A stretch of 64,000 nt of DNA from Oceanobacillus jeddahensis (GCF_000750635.1 NZ_CCDM010000001.1:1178001-1242000), one strand, 5' to 3'; numbered from the stretch's first letter, positions 51,598 through 62,168 are shown. Program-made: numbers and translations. Notes: generated by a model not told the origin, from the sequence alone.

Positions 51598-52497
51598 ATG
51601 CGAAAGTTTCAGCTGTCCGATAAAGGTTTTGATGTTCTGAATACGATATTTGTTACGATTATCGTCATACTGATTGTTTACCCGCTTATTTTTGTATTAA
51701 GTGCATCCATCAGTAGTCCGGCTGCTGTAAATACAGGTAAAATGTGGCTCTGGCCGGTAGATATTTCATTTAATGGATTTAAAACAGTGTTTCAAAATGA
51801 AGCTATTTGGTCCGGGTATCGGAATACCATTATATATACAGTGGTCGGTACGATTCTTCATTTAGCCATCTTATTACCTTGCTCATATGCTTTATCAAGG
51901 AAAGAAGTAGTAGGAAAACAGTTTATTATGTGGTTTATTCTATTTACGATGCTATTTAATGGAGGGCTGATTCCTACTTATCTTGTGATTCAGTCATTGG
52001 GAATGATTGATACGATGTGGGCAATTGTTGTTCCCAATGTTGTTGGAGCATGGTCTATTCTTGTTGCCCGGGCTTTTTTCCAGCAGAGTATTCCAGATCA
52101 GCTTGTTGAAGCGTCAAAAATTGATGGGGCTACGGACTTTCAGATTTTCTTTAAAATTGTCTTGCCGCTATCCATGCCAATTATTGCTGTAATGGCACTG
52201 TTTCATGCGGTTGGCTTATGGAATCAGTACTTTAATGCATTAATCTATTTATCCGATGAAACGAAATATCCGTTACAGTTGATTCTGAGAGAAATTTTAA
52301 TTTTAAATGAAGGTATGATGTCTGGCGGTGCAGGAGCAGAAGGTGGATCAGCAAGTTCATTTGCAGAACAAATTGAAACCGCTTCCCTTATTAAGTATGC
52401 CGTTATTATCGTATCGTCCCTGCCGTTATTAATCGTCTATCCATTTGTTCAACGGTTCTTTGTAAAAGGGGTATTGATTGGTTCCGTAAAAGAGTAA
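51598..52497 (+). CDS. Sugar ABC transporter permease (LplC/YtcP-like)
   Basis: About 299 residues, six helices, with FNGGLIPTYLVIQSLGMIDTMWAIV and EAA loop PDQLVEASKIDGATDFQIFFKIVLPLSMP. ATGs at 51592 and 51598; AAGGAGG spacing favours 51598. No ATPase gene is nearby, so a shared MsmX-type ATPase encoded elsewhere probably energises the importer. Confidence 0.88.
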   Translation: MRKFQLSDKGFDVLNTIFVTIIVILIVYPLIFVLSASISSPAAVNTGKMWLWPVDISFNGFKTVFQNEAIWSGYRNTIIYTVVGTILHLAILLPCSYALSRKEVVGKQFIMWFILFTMLFNGGLIPTYLVIQSLGMIDTMWAIVVPNVVGAWSILVARAFFQQSIPDQLVEASKIDGATDFQIFFKIVLPLSMPIIAVMALFHAVGLWNQYFNALIYLSDETKYPLQLILREILILNEGMMSGGAGAEGGSASSFAEQIETASLIKYAVIIVSSLPLLIVYPFVQRFFVKGVLIGSVKE

Positions 52498-52584
52498 ATG
52501 GGTCAAGTGAAGTAGAAAAGATAGGCAGTGTTATATGGGTTTATAGATGAAATAGTATTTTTGATAAGATGGGGAGGGGAGAAA

Positions 52585-53205
52585 ATGACAGGTTTTATGG
52601 CAGGCTATTATACTTTGTGTTTATGGATTACGAGATTTCTTTATGTTCATTTTTTATGGATAGGGTTTACTATTCTTGGTTTAGGTATTTTGGGAGTAAT
52701 GCCTGCAACAGCTGCTATGTTTGCAGTTGTTCGAAAATGGATTCAAGGCGAAGCAGATAATAGTCCGGTGTTTCCATTATTTTGGAAAACATATAAGCAG
52801 GAATTTTTAAGAAGTAATCTTCTTGGAAGTATCCTCTTTTTCATCGGCTATGCTTTAATCATTCAGTATCAAATATTACGCTTTCAGGAAGAGACGATGT
52901 ATTTTATTGCAAGCTTTGCTGTACTGGCCATAGCTATTTTATTTAGTGTCATCGTATTGTATTTCTTTCCTGTATTCTCGCACTTTAAATTATCAGCTAT
53001 TCAATATCTATTATGGCCATTTATGATTGGATTTTTACACCCGATCTTAACGATTATTTTATTTATTGCTGTAGCAGGAATCTATTATTTTGTTTTTATG
53101 ACGATACCTGGATTGCTGTTTCTAATGGGAGGAACTGTGGCCGCCTTTATTTTAACTTGGGGCGGACAGTTAACTTTTTCTAAATTTGAATATAAAGAAG
53201 AATAA
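52585..53205 (+). CDS. DUF624 (YesL-like) membrane protein
   Basis: 206 residues, about five helices. The start MTGFMAGYYTLCLWITRFLYVHFLWIGFTILGLGILGVMPATAAMF covers residues 1-46 (split) and matches YesL proteins that accompany LplABC-type importers. Role unknown; possibly transporter assembly or sensing. GGGGAGGGGAG precedes the ATG at 52585, ruling out the longer frame from 52528. Confidence 0.75.
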   Translation: MTGFMAGYYTLCLWITRFLYVHFLWIGFTILGLGILGVMPATAAMFAVVRKWIQGEADNSPVFPLFWKTYKQEFLRSNLLGSILFFIGYALIIQYQILRFQEETMYFIASFAVLAIAILFSVIVLYFFPVFSHFKLSAIQYLLWPFMIGFLHPILTIILFIAVAGIYYFVFMTIPGLLFLMGGTVAAFILTWGGQLTFSKFEYKEE

Positions 53206-53224
53206 ATGGTTGGGAGGAATTAAT

Positions 53225-54496
53225 ATGCAGCCGAAAAAAGCTATTTTGATTGGTGCGGGAGATCGTGGAGCAAGAGCATATGCACCTTATGCATTAAATT
53301 ATCCGAATGAACTTCAAATTGTCTCTGTAGCAGATCCGAATGATGAACGTAGAAACCGGGTAAAGATAGAGCATGAATTGGAAGAATCCGTTTGCTATAC
53401 TTCTTGGGAAGCGCTTTTACAAGAAGATAAAAAAGCGGATGTTGCTATTATTTGTACATTGGACCGTTTTCATTATCAACCAACGATGAAAGCATTGGAA
53501 AAGGGCTACCATGTTCTTTTAGAAAAACCAATGTCGCCTGATCCTAAGGAATGTATTGATATGGAGGCAACGGCGGCTAAATATCAACGCCAATTAACCA
53601 TCTGTCATGTTCTTCGTTATACAGAGTTTTGGTCAACGATTAAGAAGGTTATTGAACGAGGCGATATAGGAAATGTTGCTTCCATTCAATTAAATGAAAA
53701 TGTAGAGATTATGCATATGTCGCATAGTTTTGTCCGGGGAAATTGGAGTAATAAAGAAAAGTCGAGTCCCATGATATTACAGAAATCCTGCCATGATATG
53801 GATATTATTAATTTTGTTATGGGAAAACAATGTGAACGAATCAGCTCCTATGGATCGTTAATGCATTTTCGTAAAGAGAATAAGCCAAAAGGGGCTCCCA
53901 AACGCTGTCTGGACGGATGTCCAATTGAACAGGAGTGTCCTTTTCATGCAGGAAGATATTATCTGGGAGAGGGCAGAGGCTGGGCTAAAAAATTTACGGA
54001 AGATCATACCAATGAAGGGATTATAAAAGCATTGCAGGAGACCGATTATGGAAAATGTGTTTATCAAGCGGATAATAATGTGGTAGATCATCAGGTTGTG
54101 AATATGGAATTTGAAGACGGCGCTACAGCAACTTTTAGCATGTCTGGATTCACTAGAGAGCAGACTCGTATGGTCCAGATTATGGGGACAAAAGGAGAAA
54201 TTCGGGGGAACATGGCGGACAACCGTATTTCTGTCTATGATTTTTCTACGAAGCGGGAATCGATTATTAAATTTAGTAAACCAATTGGCGGTCATGGCGG
54301 TGGCGACAATAATATTGTCCGTACGTTTTTACATGATATTGATCATTATGGTGAACAGGAGAGCATCTCCTCTGCTGCAACATCATTACGAAGTCATTTA
54401 ATGGCATTTGCTGCAGAAGAATCAAGGCTTAATCACGGTCAGTCGATTCATATTGATGATTTTTATTCTGCATATGCGACAGATGCTATCAAGTAA
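53225..54496 (+). CDS. Gfo/Idh/MocA-family oxidoreductase with Cys cluster
   Basis: About 423 residues. N-terminal Rossmann fold (ILIGAGDRGARAYAPYA, EKPMSPDP) and C-terminal beta domain (MGTKGEIRGNMADNRI). Between them (about 225-250) is KRCLDGCPIEQECPFHAGRYY, a Cys-rich stretch of the C-xxx-GCP-xx-x-CP type that occurs in a subset of the family and may bind metal. Probably interconverts hydroxyl and keto groups on a sugar imported by the neighbouring ABC system. Clear GGGAGGA SD before the ATG at 53225. Confidence 0.8.
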   Translation: MQPKKAILIGAGDRGARAYAPYALNYPNELQIVSVADPNDERRNRVKIEHELEESVCYTSWEALLQEDKKADVAIICTLDRFHYQPTMKALEKGYHVLLEKPMSPDPKECIDMEATAAKYQRQLTICHVLRYTEFWSTIKKVIERGDIGNVASIQLNENVEIMHMSHSFVRGNWSNKEKSSPMILQKSCHDMDIINFVMGKQCERISSYGSLMHFRKENKPKGAPKRCLDGCPIEQECPFHAGRYYLGEGRGWAKKFTEDHTNEGIIKALQETDYGKCVYQADNNVVDHQVVNMEFEDGATATFSMSGFTREQTRMVQIMGTKGEIRGNMADNRISVYDFSTKRESIIKFSKPIGGHGGGDNNIVRTFLHDIDHYGEQESISSAATSLRSHLMAFAAEESRLNHGQSIHIDDFYSAYATDAIK

Positions 54497-54550
54497 ACTA
54501 GCATTATTTTTTGCAAAAAATGTGCTTAAATATTAAAAAATTGCCGTTAA

Positions 54551-55630
<1,080 letters not shown>

Positions 55631-55713
55631 GAATACGTGTGATGTGAAAATGTAAATATAATAGCGCTCTCTATTACTAATTTTAACTACTTTACAGGAA
55701 GCAGGGACGTAAG

Positions 55714-56538
55714 ATGAAGGTACATTTTTTAGGAACAGCAGCTGCAGAAGGTTTCCCCAATGTATTTTGCCGCTGCCAGCCTTGCCAGGACGCCAGAAAG
55801 GCAAAAGGAAGAAATATTCGTACCCGAAGCTCTGTGGTTATTGATGATCAATGGAGAGTTGATTATCCGCCAGATGCCTATTATCAGGCACTTAGAGATG
55901 ATGTAGATATGTCCCAAGTAAACCACCTTTTATTAACGCATACGCATTATGATCATCTTTGTGCAGGAGATTTACTTTCACGAATAGAAGGCTTTGCTCA
56001 TGGGGTAGAGCAGCCTTTAAATATTTATGGGAATGATCTGGCCTTACAGCAATGCCGAACGATCTTTTCAGAGGAAAGTGGGATTCAACAGCAATTTAAC
56101 ATGCAGCGTTTAATTCCTTTCGAAGCTTTTTGGATTGGGCAAGCAAAAATCACTCCTCTTTTGGCGGATCATGATCCACGGGAAACCTGCTTATTATTCT
56201 ATATTGAAAAAGACAGCGAGCATTTACTGTATGGGAATGACTCTGGCTGGTTTCCTCCTGCAACATGGGATTGGCTGGAGGGAAGACGCGTGGATATGGC
56301 GATTTTAGATTGTACTGTCGGGATGAATGGAAACCCAAAGAGCCGTAACCATATGAGTGTGGAAACGGTCATTGAGGTGAAAAAGCGGTTTCAGGCATGG
56401 CATGAAGAAAATACGAAAACAAAAATAATTGCTACACATTTTTCTCATAATTGCGGTTTACTTTATCAGGATTTAGTGGACATACTTGCTCCTTATCAAA
56501 TAGAAGTTGCATATGATGGGTTGGTTAAACATATTTGA
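55714..56538 (+). CDS. PhnP-like metallo-beta-lactamase-fold hydrolase
   Basis: 274 residues. Starts MKVHFLGTAAAEGFPNVFCRC with the PhnP-type Cys segment FCRCQPCQDARKAKGRNIRTRSS split at residues 18-40, then the metal motif THTHYDHLCAGD (about 70-81), DHDP and a late HFSHN. PhnP cleaves ribosyl cyclic phosphates; MBL relatives in sugar loci probably hydrolyse cyclic or phosphodiester sugar derivatives. Follows the LacI gene by 83 nt. Exact substrate unknown. Confidence 0.78.
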   Translation: MKVHFLGTAAAEGFPNVFCRCQPCQDARKAKGRNIRTRSSVVIDDQWRVDYPPDAYYQALRDDVDMSQVNHLLLTHTHYDHLCAGDLLSRIEGFAHGVEQPLNIYGNDLALQQCRTIFSEESGIQQQFNMQRLIPFEAFWIGQAKITPLLADHDPRETCLLFYIEKDSEHLLYGNDSGWFPPATWDWLEGRRVDMAILDCTVGMNGNPKSRNHMSVETVIEVKKRFQAWHEENTKTKIIATHFSHNCGLLYQDLVDILAPYQIEVAYDGLVKHI

Positions 56539-56566
56539 GCAAAGGTTCAAAGTAAAGCCTTTGCTC
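56537..56566. terminator. Terminator between convergent genes
   Basis: GAGCAAAGG (56537-56545) pairs with CCTTTGCTC (56558-56566). The A-rich 3' side makes it better on the minus strand for the TetR gene. Confidence 0.6.
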
Positions 56567-56624
56567 TAAAAATAAAATTTGTTTTCAGTCAGTGGTGAAA
56601 ATAGTCGAGAGCAGAAAATAGTTA

Positions 56625-57221
56625 TCACGGATTTGGGACAGACTTTATCTTCACCCCATATCTGGTAACATCGTCCTCATCACAGATAATCCGTGAAATA
56701 ACCTCAGCTATTTCTTTCGGGCTTTGCTGCATTCCTGTTTTCACCCATTCATTTAGTATCTCGATCGTACCGGCAACTTGAAAAGAAACATTAAATTTTT
56801 CAAAATCAGCACCTTGAATAACCCCATGTTGTTTTCTTTCCTCCAGCTCTTTCTCCGTAATTATTTCTTTCACCTTTAATAGAAGTGTGCTATTTCGCTG
56901 TTCATTCATAAATAGATGAAATGCGTTCTTATTTTCCCAAATAGAAGCTGCTACCTGTTCGATAAATTCCGCTAATGTAAGGGGTTTATTATTTCTGTAA
57001 AGATTTTCAATCCACTCTAAAAGCTGATTCAAAAGCTCATTTTCCAGCTGCTGATAAAGGTCAAAGATATCTTGGAAATGTAAATAAAACGTCCCGCGCC
57101 CAATATCAGCCAAATGGGAGATTTCGGAGACGGTTATTTTCGTCAATTCCTTTTCTTTTAAAAGTATTAAAAATGCATTCTTAATTGCTTTTTGAGTTTT
57201 CTTTGTACGCCGGTCAGCCAT
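56625..57221 (-). CDS. TetR-family regulator (AcrR-like)
   Basis: 198 residues: MADRRTKKTQKAIKNAFLILL then HTH ITVSEISHLADIGRGTFYLHF (about 30-52), and a C-terminal TetR_C-type domain. The frame is open to 57302, but GGAAGG spacing favours the ATG at 57221, and the operator-like site at 57253-57272 would otherwise be inside the coding region. Divergent from the quinone reductase gene, which it probably represses together with itself. Confidence 0.83.
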   Translation of the reverse strand: MADRRTKKTQKAIKNAFLILLKEKELTKITVSEISHLADIGRGTFYLHFQDIFDLYQQLENELLNQLLEWIENLYRNNKPLTLAEFIEQVAASIWENKNAFHLFMNEQRNSTLLLKVKEIITEKELEERKQHGVIQGADFEKFNVSFQVAGTIEILNEWVKTGMQQSPKEIAEVISRIICDEDDVTRYGVKIKSVPNP

Positions 57222-57252
57222 CTTATTCATCCTTCCTGAACACTTTTTGTAT

Positions 57253-57272
57253 AACTGTTTATTATGTAACAG
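57253..57272. promoter_or_regulatory. TetR operator candidate, regulator side
   Basis: AACTGTT (57253-57259)/AACAG (57268-57272). On the minus strand it contains TAAACAGTTAT, nearly identical to TAAACAGTTGT at the second site. Confidence 0.5.
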
Positions 57273-57290
57273 ATGGGCAAAAATTGAATA

Positions 57291-57319
57291 TTGTTTCTTC
57301 ATTTATTCGATTATATAAT
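57291..57319 (+). promoter_or_regulatory. Promoter of quinone reductase gene
   Basis: TTGTTT (57291-57296), 17-nt spacer, perfect TATAAT (57314-57319), followed by the operator candidate at 57338. Confidence 0.6.
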
Positions 57320-57337
57320 ACGCTTATACATAAATAA

Positions 57338-57360
57338 ACAGTTGTTCAAAAAATAACTGT
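57338..57360. promoter_or_regulatory. TetR operator candidate, reductase side
   Basis: ACAGTT (57338-57343) and AACTGT (57355-57360) form a perfect inverted repeat just after the predicted transcription start. Confidence 0.55.
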
Positions 57361-57383
57361 GAAGGGAAGGGTAAAAGGGTTAA

Positions 57384-57971
57384 ATGAAAAACTTACAGGC
57401 AAAAAATATTGCAGTGATTTATGCATATCCTAATGATTCAGGATTTAATTCGGCTATTTTTTCAACAGTAGAGAAGAATATTCACCCAAGGCACCATGTA
57501 AAGGTGATAGACTTATATCAAGATAACTTTCGCCCAGTGTTATACTTTGATAATATACATAAGAGAAGAGATTTGCAGTTTGACGCGGAAGTAGAAGAAT
57601 ACAGAGAAATTGTGTCATGGGCCAGCCATCTAATTTTTATTTTTCCCATCTGGTGGGGCGGGATGCCAGCTATTCTAAAAGGTTTTGTAGACCGTGTTTT
57701 CGCAAAAGGATTTGCGTATGAGTATAAAGGGGTCATTCCAATAGGTCTTTTAAAAAATAAAACGGGCTGGATTATTACGACGCATGATACGCCGTCATTA
57801 TATGTGAAGCTCATGCAGCATGATTATGGGAGAGTTTTAAAAAAGCAAATACTCAAAATGTGCGGAATTACACCAACAGCATTCCATACCATGTCTTTTT
57901 TAAGGTATAAAAAAGAGAAAAGCAGAAAAAGGTTTTTAGAACAGCTAACAAGAAAAGCGCAAAAAATCTAA
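57384..57971 (+). CDS. NAD(P)H-dependent quinone reductase (flavodoxin-like fold)
   Basis: 195 residues of the NQO/MdaB/YwrO family: AVIYAYPNDSGFNSAIF at the FMN/FAD phosphate site, DLYQDNFRPVL, and IFPIWWGGMPAILKGFVDRVFAKGFAYEY. Reduces quinones or electrophiles in the cytosol. TetR divergent pairing suggests induction by electrophile stress. The next gene (GNAT) is 34 nt downstream and may be cotranscribed. Confidence 0.83.
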   Translation: MKNLQAKNIAVIYAYPNDSGFNSAIFSTVEKNIHPRHHVKVIDLYQDNFRPVLYFDNIHKRRDLQFDAEVEEYREIVSWASHLIFIFPIWWGGMPAILKGFVDRVFAKGFAYEYKGVIPIGLLKNKTGWIITTHDTPSLYVKLMQHDYGRVLKKQILKMCGITPTAFHTMSFLRYKKEKSRKRFLEQLTRKAQKI

Positions 57972-58005
57972 ATGAAATGATATAGATCAAATCTGGAGGA
58001 ATACT

Positions 58006-58581
58006 ATGCATAAAAAGAAGTATTATTTAGAAACGATAGATCCGACAACTATCCATATAAAAGTTCTCTATAACTATTTGCAACAGGACTTTGAGCGTAT
58101 CGAATTACTTCCCCGTTTTGTGATAAAGCGTAATTTAAAGAAGGGCTCCATGAAGGCTGTTTATCTGACAGATGGGCAAGAAAAATATGGGTATGCGATT
58201 TATCAGCAAGTAGATGTATTTGGCGGTATTTTTATTTCCTATTTAGCTGTGCGTTCGAAATTCAGAGCGAATGGACTAGGTAGTGAACTCATGCAGCAGC
58301 TGAAGGATTTGTCCGCAAATGGTATTTTGCTGGAGGTAGAGGATCCGGAGGCTGCAAAAGGGGAGCAGGATTATGCCAACAGACTTCGAAGGATTCAGTT
58401 TTATGAACGGAATGGCCTGCATCTAAATCCAAATATAAAAATCAATTCATTTTTTGTTCCATTGAGAATGATGAACAATGCGGAGCGAACAGATGTTTAT
58501 GATATTACTTTTTACCAGAAGTTATATAACCGTATTTGGGGCTTGCCGTTGGGAAGTTTTTTTGTGAAAGAAAATCAGTAA
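58006..58581 (+). CDS. GNAT-family N-acetyltransferase
   Basis: 191 residues. Acetyl-CoA binding region FISYLAVRSKFRANGLGSELMQQL (about 78-101, split), then LLEVEDPEAA and RIQFYERNGLHL. Substrate unknown. GGAGGA SD and an own terminator; likely cotranscribed with the quinone reductase. Confidence 0.75.
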   Translation: MHKKKYYLETIDPTTIHIKVLYNYLQQDFERIELLPRFVIKRNLKKGSMKAVYLTDGQEKYGYAIYQQVDVFGGIFISYLAVRSKFRANGLGSELMQQLKDLSANGILLEVEDPEAAKGEQDYANRLRRIQFYERNGLHLNPNIKINSFFVPLRMMNNAERTDVYDITFYQKLYNRIWGLPLGSFFVKENQ

Positions 58582-58607
58582 AGATGGAGTTATTTCGGGG
58601 TATAAAA

Positions 58608-58639
58608 AAAGAAGCTGGTCTATGATTTCCAACTTCTTT
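58608..58639 (+). terminator. Terminator after GNAT gene
   Basis: AAAGAAGCTGG pairs with CCAACTTCTTT (one mismatch), 10-nt loop. Confidence 0.6.
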
Positions 58640-58717
58640 CCTGTCATAATATGATGTTTTCAATTTCAAGCTATTGTTTTTTTGGCTGGTTAATTAAAGG
58701 ATAAGGAAATAAAGGCT

Positions 58718-59182
58718 TTACCTGTTTATATCCTTCAAATCTAACTCCCAATAAAGCATTGCTTCCGTCTGTTCCCTTTTTTGCATATTTATTTTTTCTA
58801 ATACACGCATGGAGGCAGGGTTATCTAAGCGTGTTTCAGCTATCATTTTATGAACTTCTGACGTATGTATAGCCCAATGTATTAAAGCTGTAAGAGCTTC
58901 CGTTGCGTAGCCTTTGTTCCAGCAAGTTTCAAGGAACCCATAACCAATTTCTACTACTTTATTTTCATCAGGTTTTCCTTTGAAACCAATATCTCCGACT
59001 ATATTCCCGGTTGATTTGTGCTTCACAAGCCAAACACCCCAATATAATAAAGCAGGGTCTTCCTTTAAAGCATTTAAATGACGAATTATATGAGGTCCAC
59101 AAGTATATTCTTCTTTTATCTCAGGAGTAATCGTCTGTTCCGTACAAGGAATAATCATCAGCCTTTCTGTTCCCAACTTCAT
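58718..59182 (-). CDS. GNAT-family acetyltransferase (RimJ/RimL type)
   Basis: 154 residues: ERLMIIPCTEQTI start, VGDIGFKGKPDENKVVEIGYGFLETCWNKGYATEAL split over residues 58-93 (acetyl-CoA loop), ETRLDNPASMRVLEKINM. Typical of RimJ/RimL-like N-acetyltransferases of amino acids, antibiotics or proteins. Stands alone; the region upstream (59183-60345) holds repeats H3 and B. Confidence 0.8.
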   Translation of the reverse strand: MKLGTERLMIIPCTEQTITPEIKEEYTCGPHIIRHLNALKEDPALLYWGVWLVKHKSTGNIVGDIGFKGKPDENKVVEIGYGFLETCWNKGYATEALTALIHWAIHTSEVHKMIAETRLDNPASMRVLEKINMQKREQTEAMLYWELDLKDINR

Positions 59183-59379
59183 AAAACGCTCCTCTTTTCA
59201 CTGCGAATTTAATTAGATATGACTGTTTTCTTCTCTCTTATTATAGCAGAGAAACAGTAGAGGTAATCCTTTAAACCATAGTATATCCAGTAATTAGTAT
59301 CTGCTAATAATGGCTGGTTTAATTAGCTTGTATGTAGTATAATCAGATTATTTCATGATGGAAAAAATTATTTTATAAA

Positions 59380-59487
59380 ACGAAACTTCATTCAGTGGGA
59401 GTTTTCGTCCTTCTCCCGCCTAAATAAATTTATTTTCACTCTTTATTTTGAAGCGAGAGTTTTACGGGCGGTTCTCCGTGATAATCT
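59380..59487 (+). repeat. Two-hairpin structured repeat, copy H3
   Basis: Homologous to 39751-39910: matching blocks are GAAACTTC.TTCAGTGGG at the left and GAAGYGRGAGTYTTA...CCGTGATAA-like at the right. Hairpin GTGGGAG/CTCCCGC visible at the left; GGGCGG pairs back to CCGCC. It abuts large repeat B. Confidence 0.55.
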
Positions 59488-60238
59488 CAACTATCGTAAC
59501 TAAGAATAAGCATATATATCTTGCTGTTTCAGGATTATCAAGTTCTTCTTTATTGTGCTTGCCTTTTAGTTAAATCAGCTTTTTTTGAACGAATGATAGT
59601 GTATAGCTCCCGCTCCGGCCAGCCACTCCGCTTTCCGACGTACAGGACGTACTAGTGCAGACGTTGCAACAGGACGTTGCGGTCTTAGTCTGCCATGGGG
59701 ACGGCTTCAGCTAACTTGAAAAGAAGACCGCTTTTCAAGTGGATCTTCAGCTCGCCCTGTTCCCATAGGAGTCTGCGTGGTTGGCCTCCGCTATGATGGG
59801 ATTCTACAGCGAATGAAAGAAATAACATCCTGTTTGGTTGGACGAAATAGTGGCGCTTTCGTTTGATAACACGATTATTCCAGTATTTTAAATGGTTAGG
59901 TTGGTTTAGCAGTTCGAATCAAAACAGCATGGATAGTTAACATCTAGAATAGCTCTCATGCACAAAAAGAAATCATTGCTGAGCACTTTTTCCATGCACC
60001 ACGAAAAATCTTTTTTGTCTGGCCTGATCTACCTATTTTTGTTCAGCTATTCCACATATAGAACACCTAACTAGCGGAGGCGGACCGTTTTGACTCCTGT
60101 GGGATCAGCACCATCTGAAGATCCACTTTTGCCAAGTGCACTTCTTGGCAAAAGTTAGCTGAAGAGCGTGCCCCTAGGAAAGCAAAACGGTCCGCCGCAG
60201 CGGTATTTTACACTACACCTTCTATTTCTTTGTCAAGG
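59488..60238 (-). repeat. Large non-coding repeat, copy B
   Basis: Reverse-complement relative of 46733-47651. Hairpins ACTTGAAAAG/CTTTTCAAGT (59714-59740) and ACTTTTGCCAAG/CTTGGCAAAAGT (60125-60155) correspond to those of copy A. It lacks all 34-nt modules and so shows the empty sites ACGTCCTG|TACGTCGG and ACGTCCTG|TTGCAACG (minus strand). No coding frame of note. Confidence 0.75.
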
Positions 60239-60345
60239 GAATTATCGAAGGAACGACTAACTCCTGTTTCTATAGAAATGAAGACACTTTCTAAGATGCG
60301 AAAGTAGAGTTTTAAAGATATTTAGATAGAAAGGTGACTGCAAAG

Positions 60346-60789
60346 ATGACGGAACAAGAACAGAAAGACTCCCGGTCCTATATTGAAATCATAGGTGACA
60401 CAGTGGTTGGGAGGCATTTAATTGTTACAATTTTCATCAGCGTTGTACTCAGTTTTATTGGCTTTTTGACTGGCAGAGAGCTTATCTTTCCACGAATTGC
60501 CCCGGAAGAAATGATTCAGTCTTATTCATTATTATTAGGGATAGCCGGCAGCGTAACAGGTTTACTGGTTAACACATTTTTATTTAAGCCGAAGAGAACG
60601 TTGAATGAAACGGCATCTACGAACAATGAACTAACGGAAATCTATGAGAAGCTCCAGCTGGATATGGATGAAGAGCGTGAATCTATTTTGAATGATCCAG
60701 TAACAGCAGAAGAAATGAAGGAGCAGGGTTTTTATAACATGTTTATTTCTGATGAGAAAGAAAAAAGTGATGAGAAAGAGCAGAAATAG
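60346..60789 (+). CDS. Small membrane protein upstream of TctA-like permease
   Basis: 147 residues with three hydrophobic stretches (HLIVTIFISVVLSFIGFL; SYSLLLGIAGSVTGLLVN; one weaker) and a charged C-terminal half (DEERESILNDPVTAEEMKEQGFYNMFIS, split) ending in Lys/Glu repeats. Its size and place, 23 nt before a TctA-like permease, suggest the small TctB-like partner, but no sequence signature confirms it. Start at 60346 preferred over GTG 60334 from AAAGGTG spacing. Confidence 0.6.
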   Translation: MTEQEQKDSRSYIEIIGDTVVGRHLIVTIFISVVLSFIGFLTGRELIFPRIAPEEMIQSYSLLLGIAGSVTGLLVNTFLFKPKRTLNETASTNNELTEIYEKLQLDMDEERESILNDPVTAEEMKEQGFYNMFISDEKEKSDEKEQK

Positions 60790-60812
60790 TAGAAAGAGGA
60801 GAATGAAGGAAA

Positions 60813-62168
60813 ATGGATGTATTACTGATATCGATCGTATTAGCGGTTGTAGCAGGGATTATATTTACAGCGATCGGTTTGATTTCTGGTTCAGATGAAA
60901 CCGCTGTGCTTGTTCCGGCGACTTTAATTGTTGTCTTACTGGGGGCGCCTCCGGAGGCTGTTTTTGCCTTCTTTATGGCTGCGGTACTTTCTAAACATCT
61001 GACGCATGCGATTCCAACTGCATTAATGGGCGTACCTGGAGATACAACAGCAACCCCGATGCTGGATCATGCTAATTTTATGCGGCGGATTGGTCTGCCG
61101 CATATTGCTTTACGAAAAATGATTTCTGGAGGAGTAATTGGTGCGTTTATTGCTTTACCTGTATCCTTGGCGTTTGCTGTATTCCTGAGCCAATTCGGCG
61201 AATTTTTTCAAGAAAACGCCGGAATTATATTTACGTTAGCAGCAATTTTAATCGGTTATTTTTCCAAAGGACGCTGGGCGAGTATTATTTTAATTATCCC
61301 GCTTGCACTAGTAATACAAGGGTTAAATTTGGTGAGTACATCAATTTTAGGAACAGGTTTATCGATCAGTTTCTTCTTAGGAATTGCGATCGGACCGATG
61401 TTTACGGATATTTTATTAGCGTCATCTCAAAGTGGCCGGTTAATGATTCAACGTCATCAGCCAAATGAATATAAATTAGCTCCGGAAAAGAAATCCTGGT
61501 CAGGATATTTTCCTAATCCATTTAAAGTGTTAACGAAAAAACAAACAGCATCAGTTGCGGGTACGTCCTTTTTATCCTCTTTGACTTTTGCTTTAAGTCC
61601 TGTCGGGATGACAGCATTGATGGGAGAACTGGTAGGCTCCCGTGTGAAAGGTCAATATAAGAAATCAACGACGAGCCTTTCTACCATGAACGGGGTAACA
61701 GAATCTACTTATATTGCAGAGACAATTATTCCGCTTGTTGCCTTTGGGATTCCGCTCAGTCCGGTAGCAATCGGTCCGGCACAGGCGTTATTTAATGCAC
61801 CGCCTGTATTTACAACCGAGCCGGTTCATAACCTGCATACGCTAATGGAGCCGCTGGACTTTCTGTTATACGGCTTGATTGGAATTGTTGTTGCCGCTGT
61901 TATCGCCTATCCATTTTCGATGAATTTTGCGCGAAAAGCGACTGTTCTTGTTTTAAAATATATTAATCAAGAAGCCATTATTGCGATGTTTATTGGTGTT
62001 GTTACCTTACTTGCGTTTTATGAAGGCGGGTTGGTAAGTGTTACCGTTACTTTTGCAATGGCAATGGTCGGCGGATTATTGAATCGTTTCCTTGGTGTAG
62101 GAATAGGGGTTCAATTTATGATATTCTATGGTTCCGGCTGGATTGTGACGACATTATTAGGAATGTAG
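60813..62168 (+). CDS. TctA-superfamily (tripartite tricarboxylate-type) permease
   Basis: 451 residues, about 11 helices. LIVVLLGAPPEAVFAFFMAAV and ALMGVPGDTTATPMLDHANFMRRIGLPHIALRK correspond to the TctA PG..A...LDG..M....G..A..L pattern, and a second half shows inverted-repeat-like pseudo-symmetry (TALMGELVGSRVKG, TIIPLVAFGIPLSP). No TctC binding protein is encoded nearby, so it may use a distant one or act alone. Substrate unknown (carboxylate expected from the family). Confidence 0.72.
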   Translation: MDVLLISIVLAVVAGIIFTAIGLISGSDETAVLVPATLIVVLLGAPPEAVFAFFMAAVLSKHLTHAIPTALMGVPGDTTATPMLDHANFMRRIGLPHIALRKMISGGVIGAFIALPVSLAFAVFLSQFGEFFQENAGIIFTLAAILIGYFSKGRWASIILIIPLALVIQGLNLVSTSILGTGLSISFFLGIAIGPMFTDILLASSQSGRLMIQRHQPNEYKLAPEKKSWSGYFPNPFKVLTKKQTASVAGTSFLSSLTFALSPVGMTALMGELVGSRVKGQYKKSTTSLSTMNGVTESTYIAETIIPLVAFGIPLSPVAIGPAQALFNAPPVFTTEPVHNLHTLMEPLDFLLYGLIGIVVAAVIAYPFSMNFARKATVLVLKYINQEAIIAMFIGVVTLLAFYEGGLVSVTVTFAMAMVGGLLNRFLGVGIGVQFMIFYGSGWIVTTLLGM

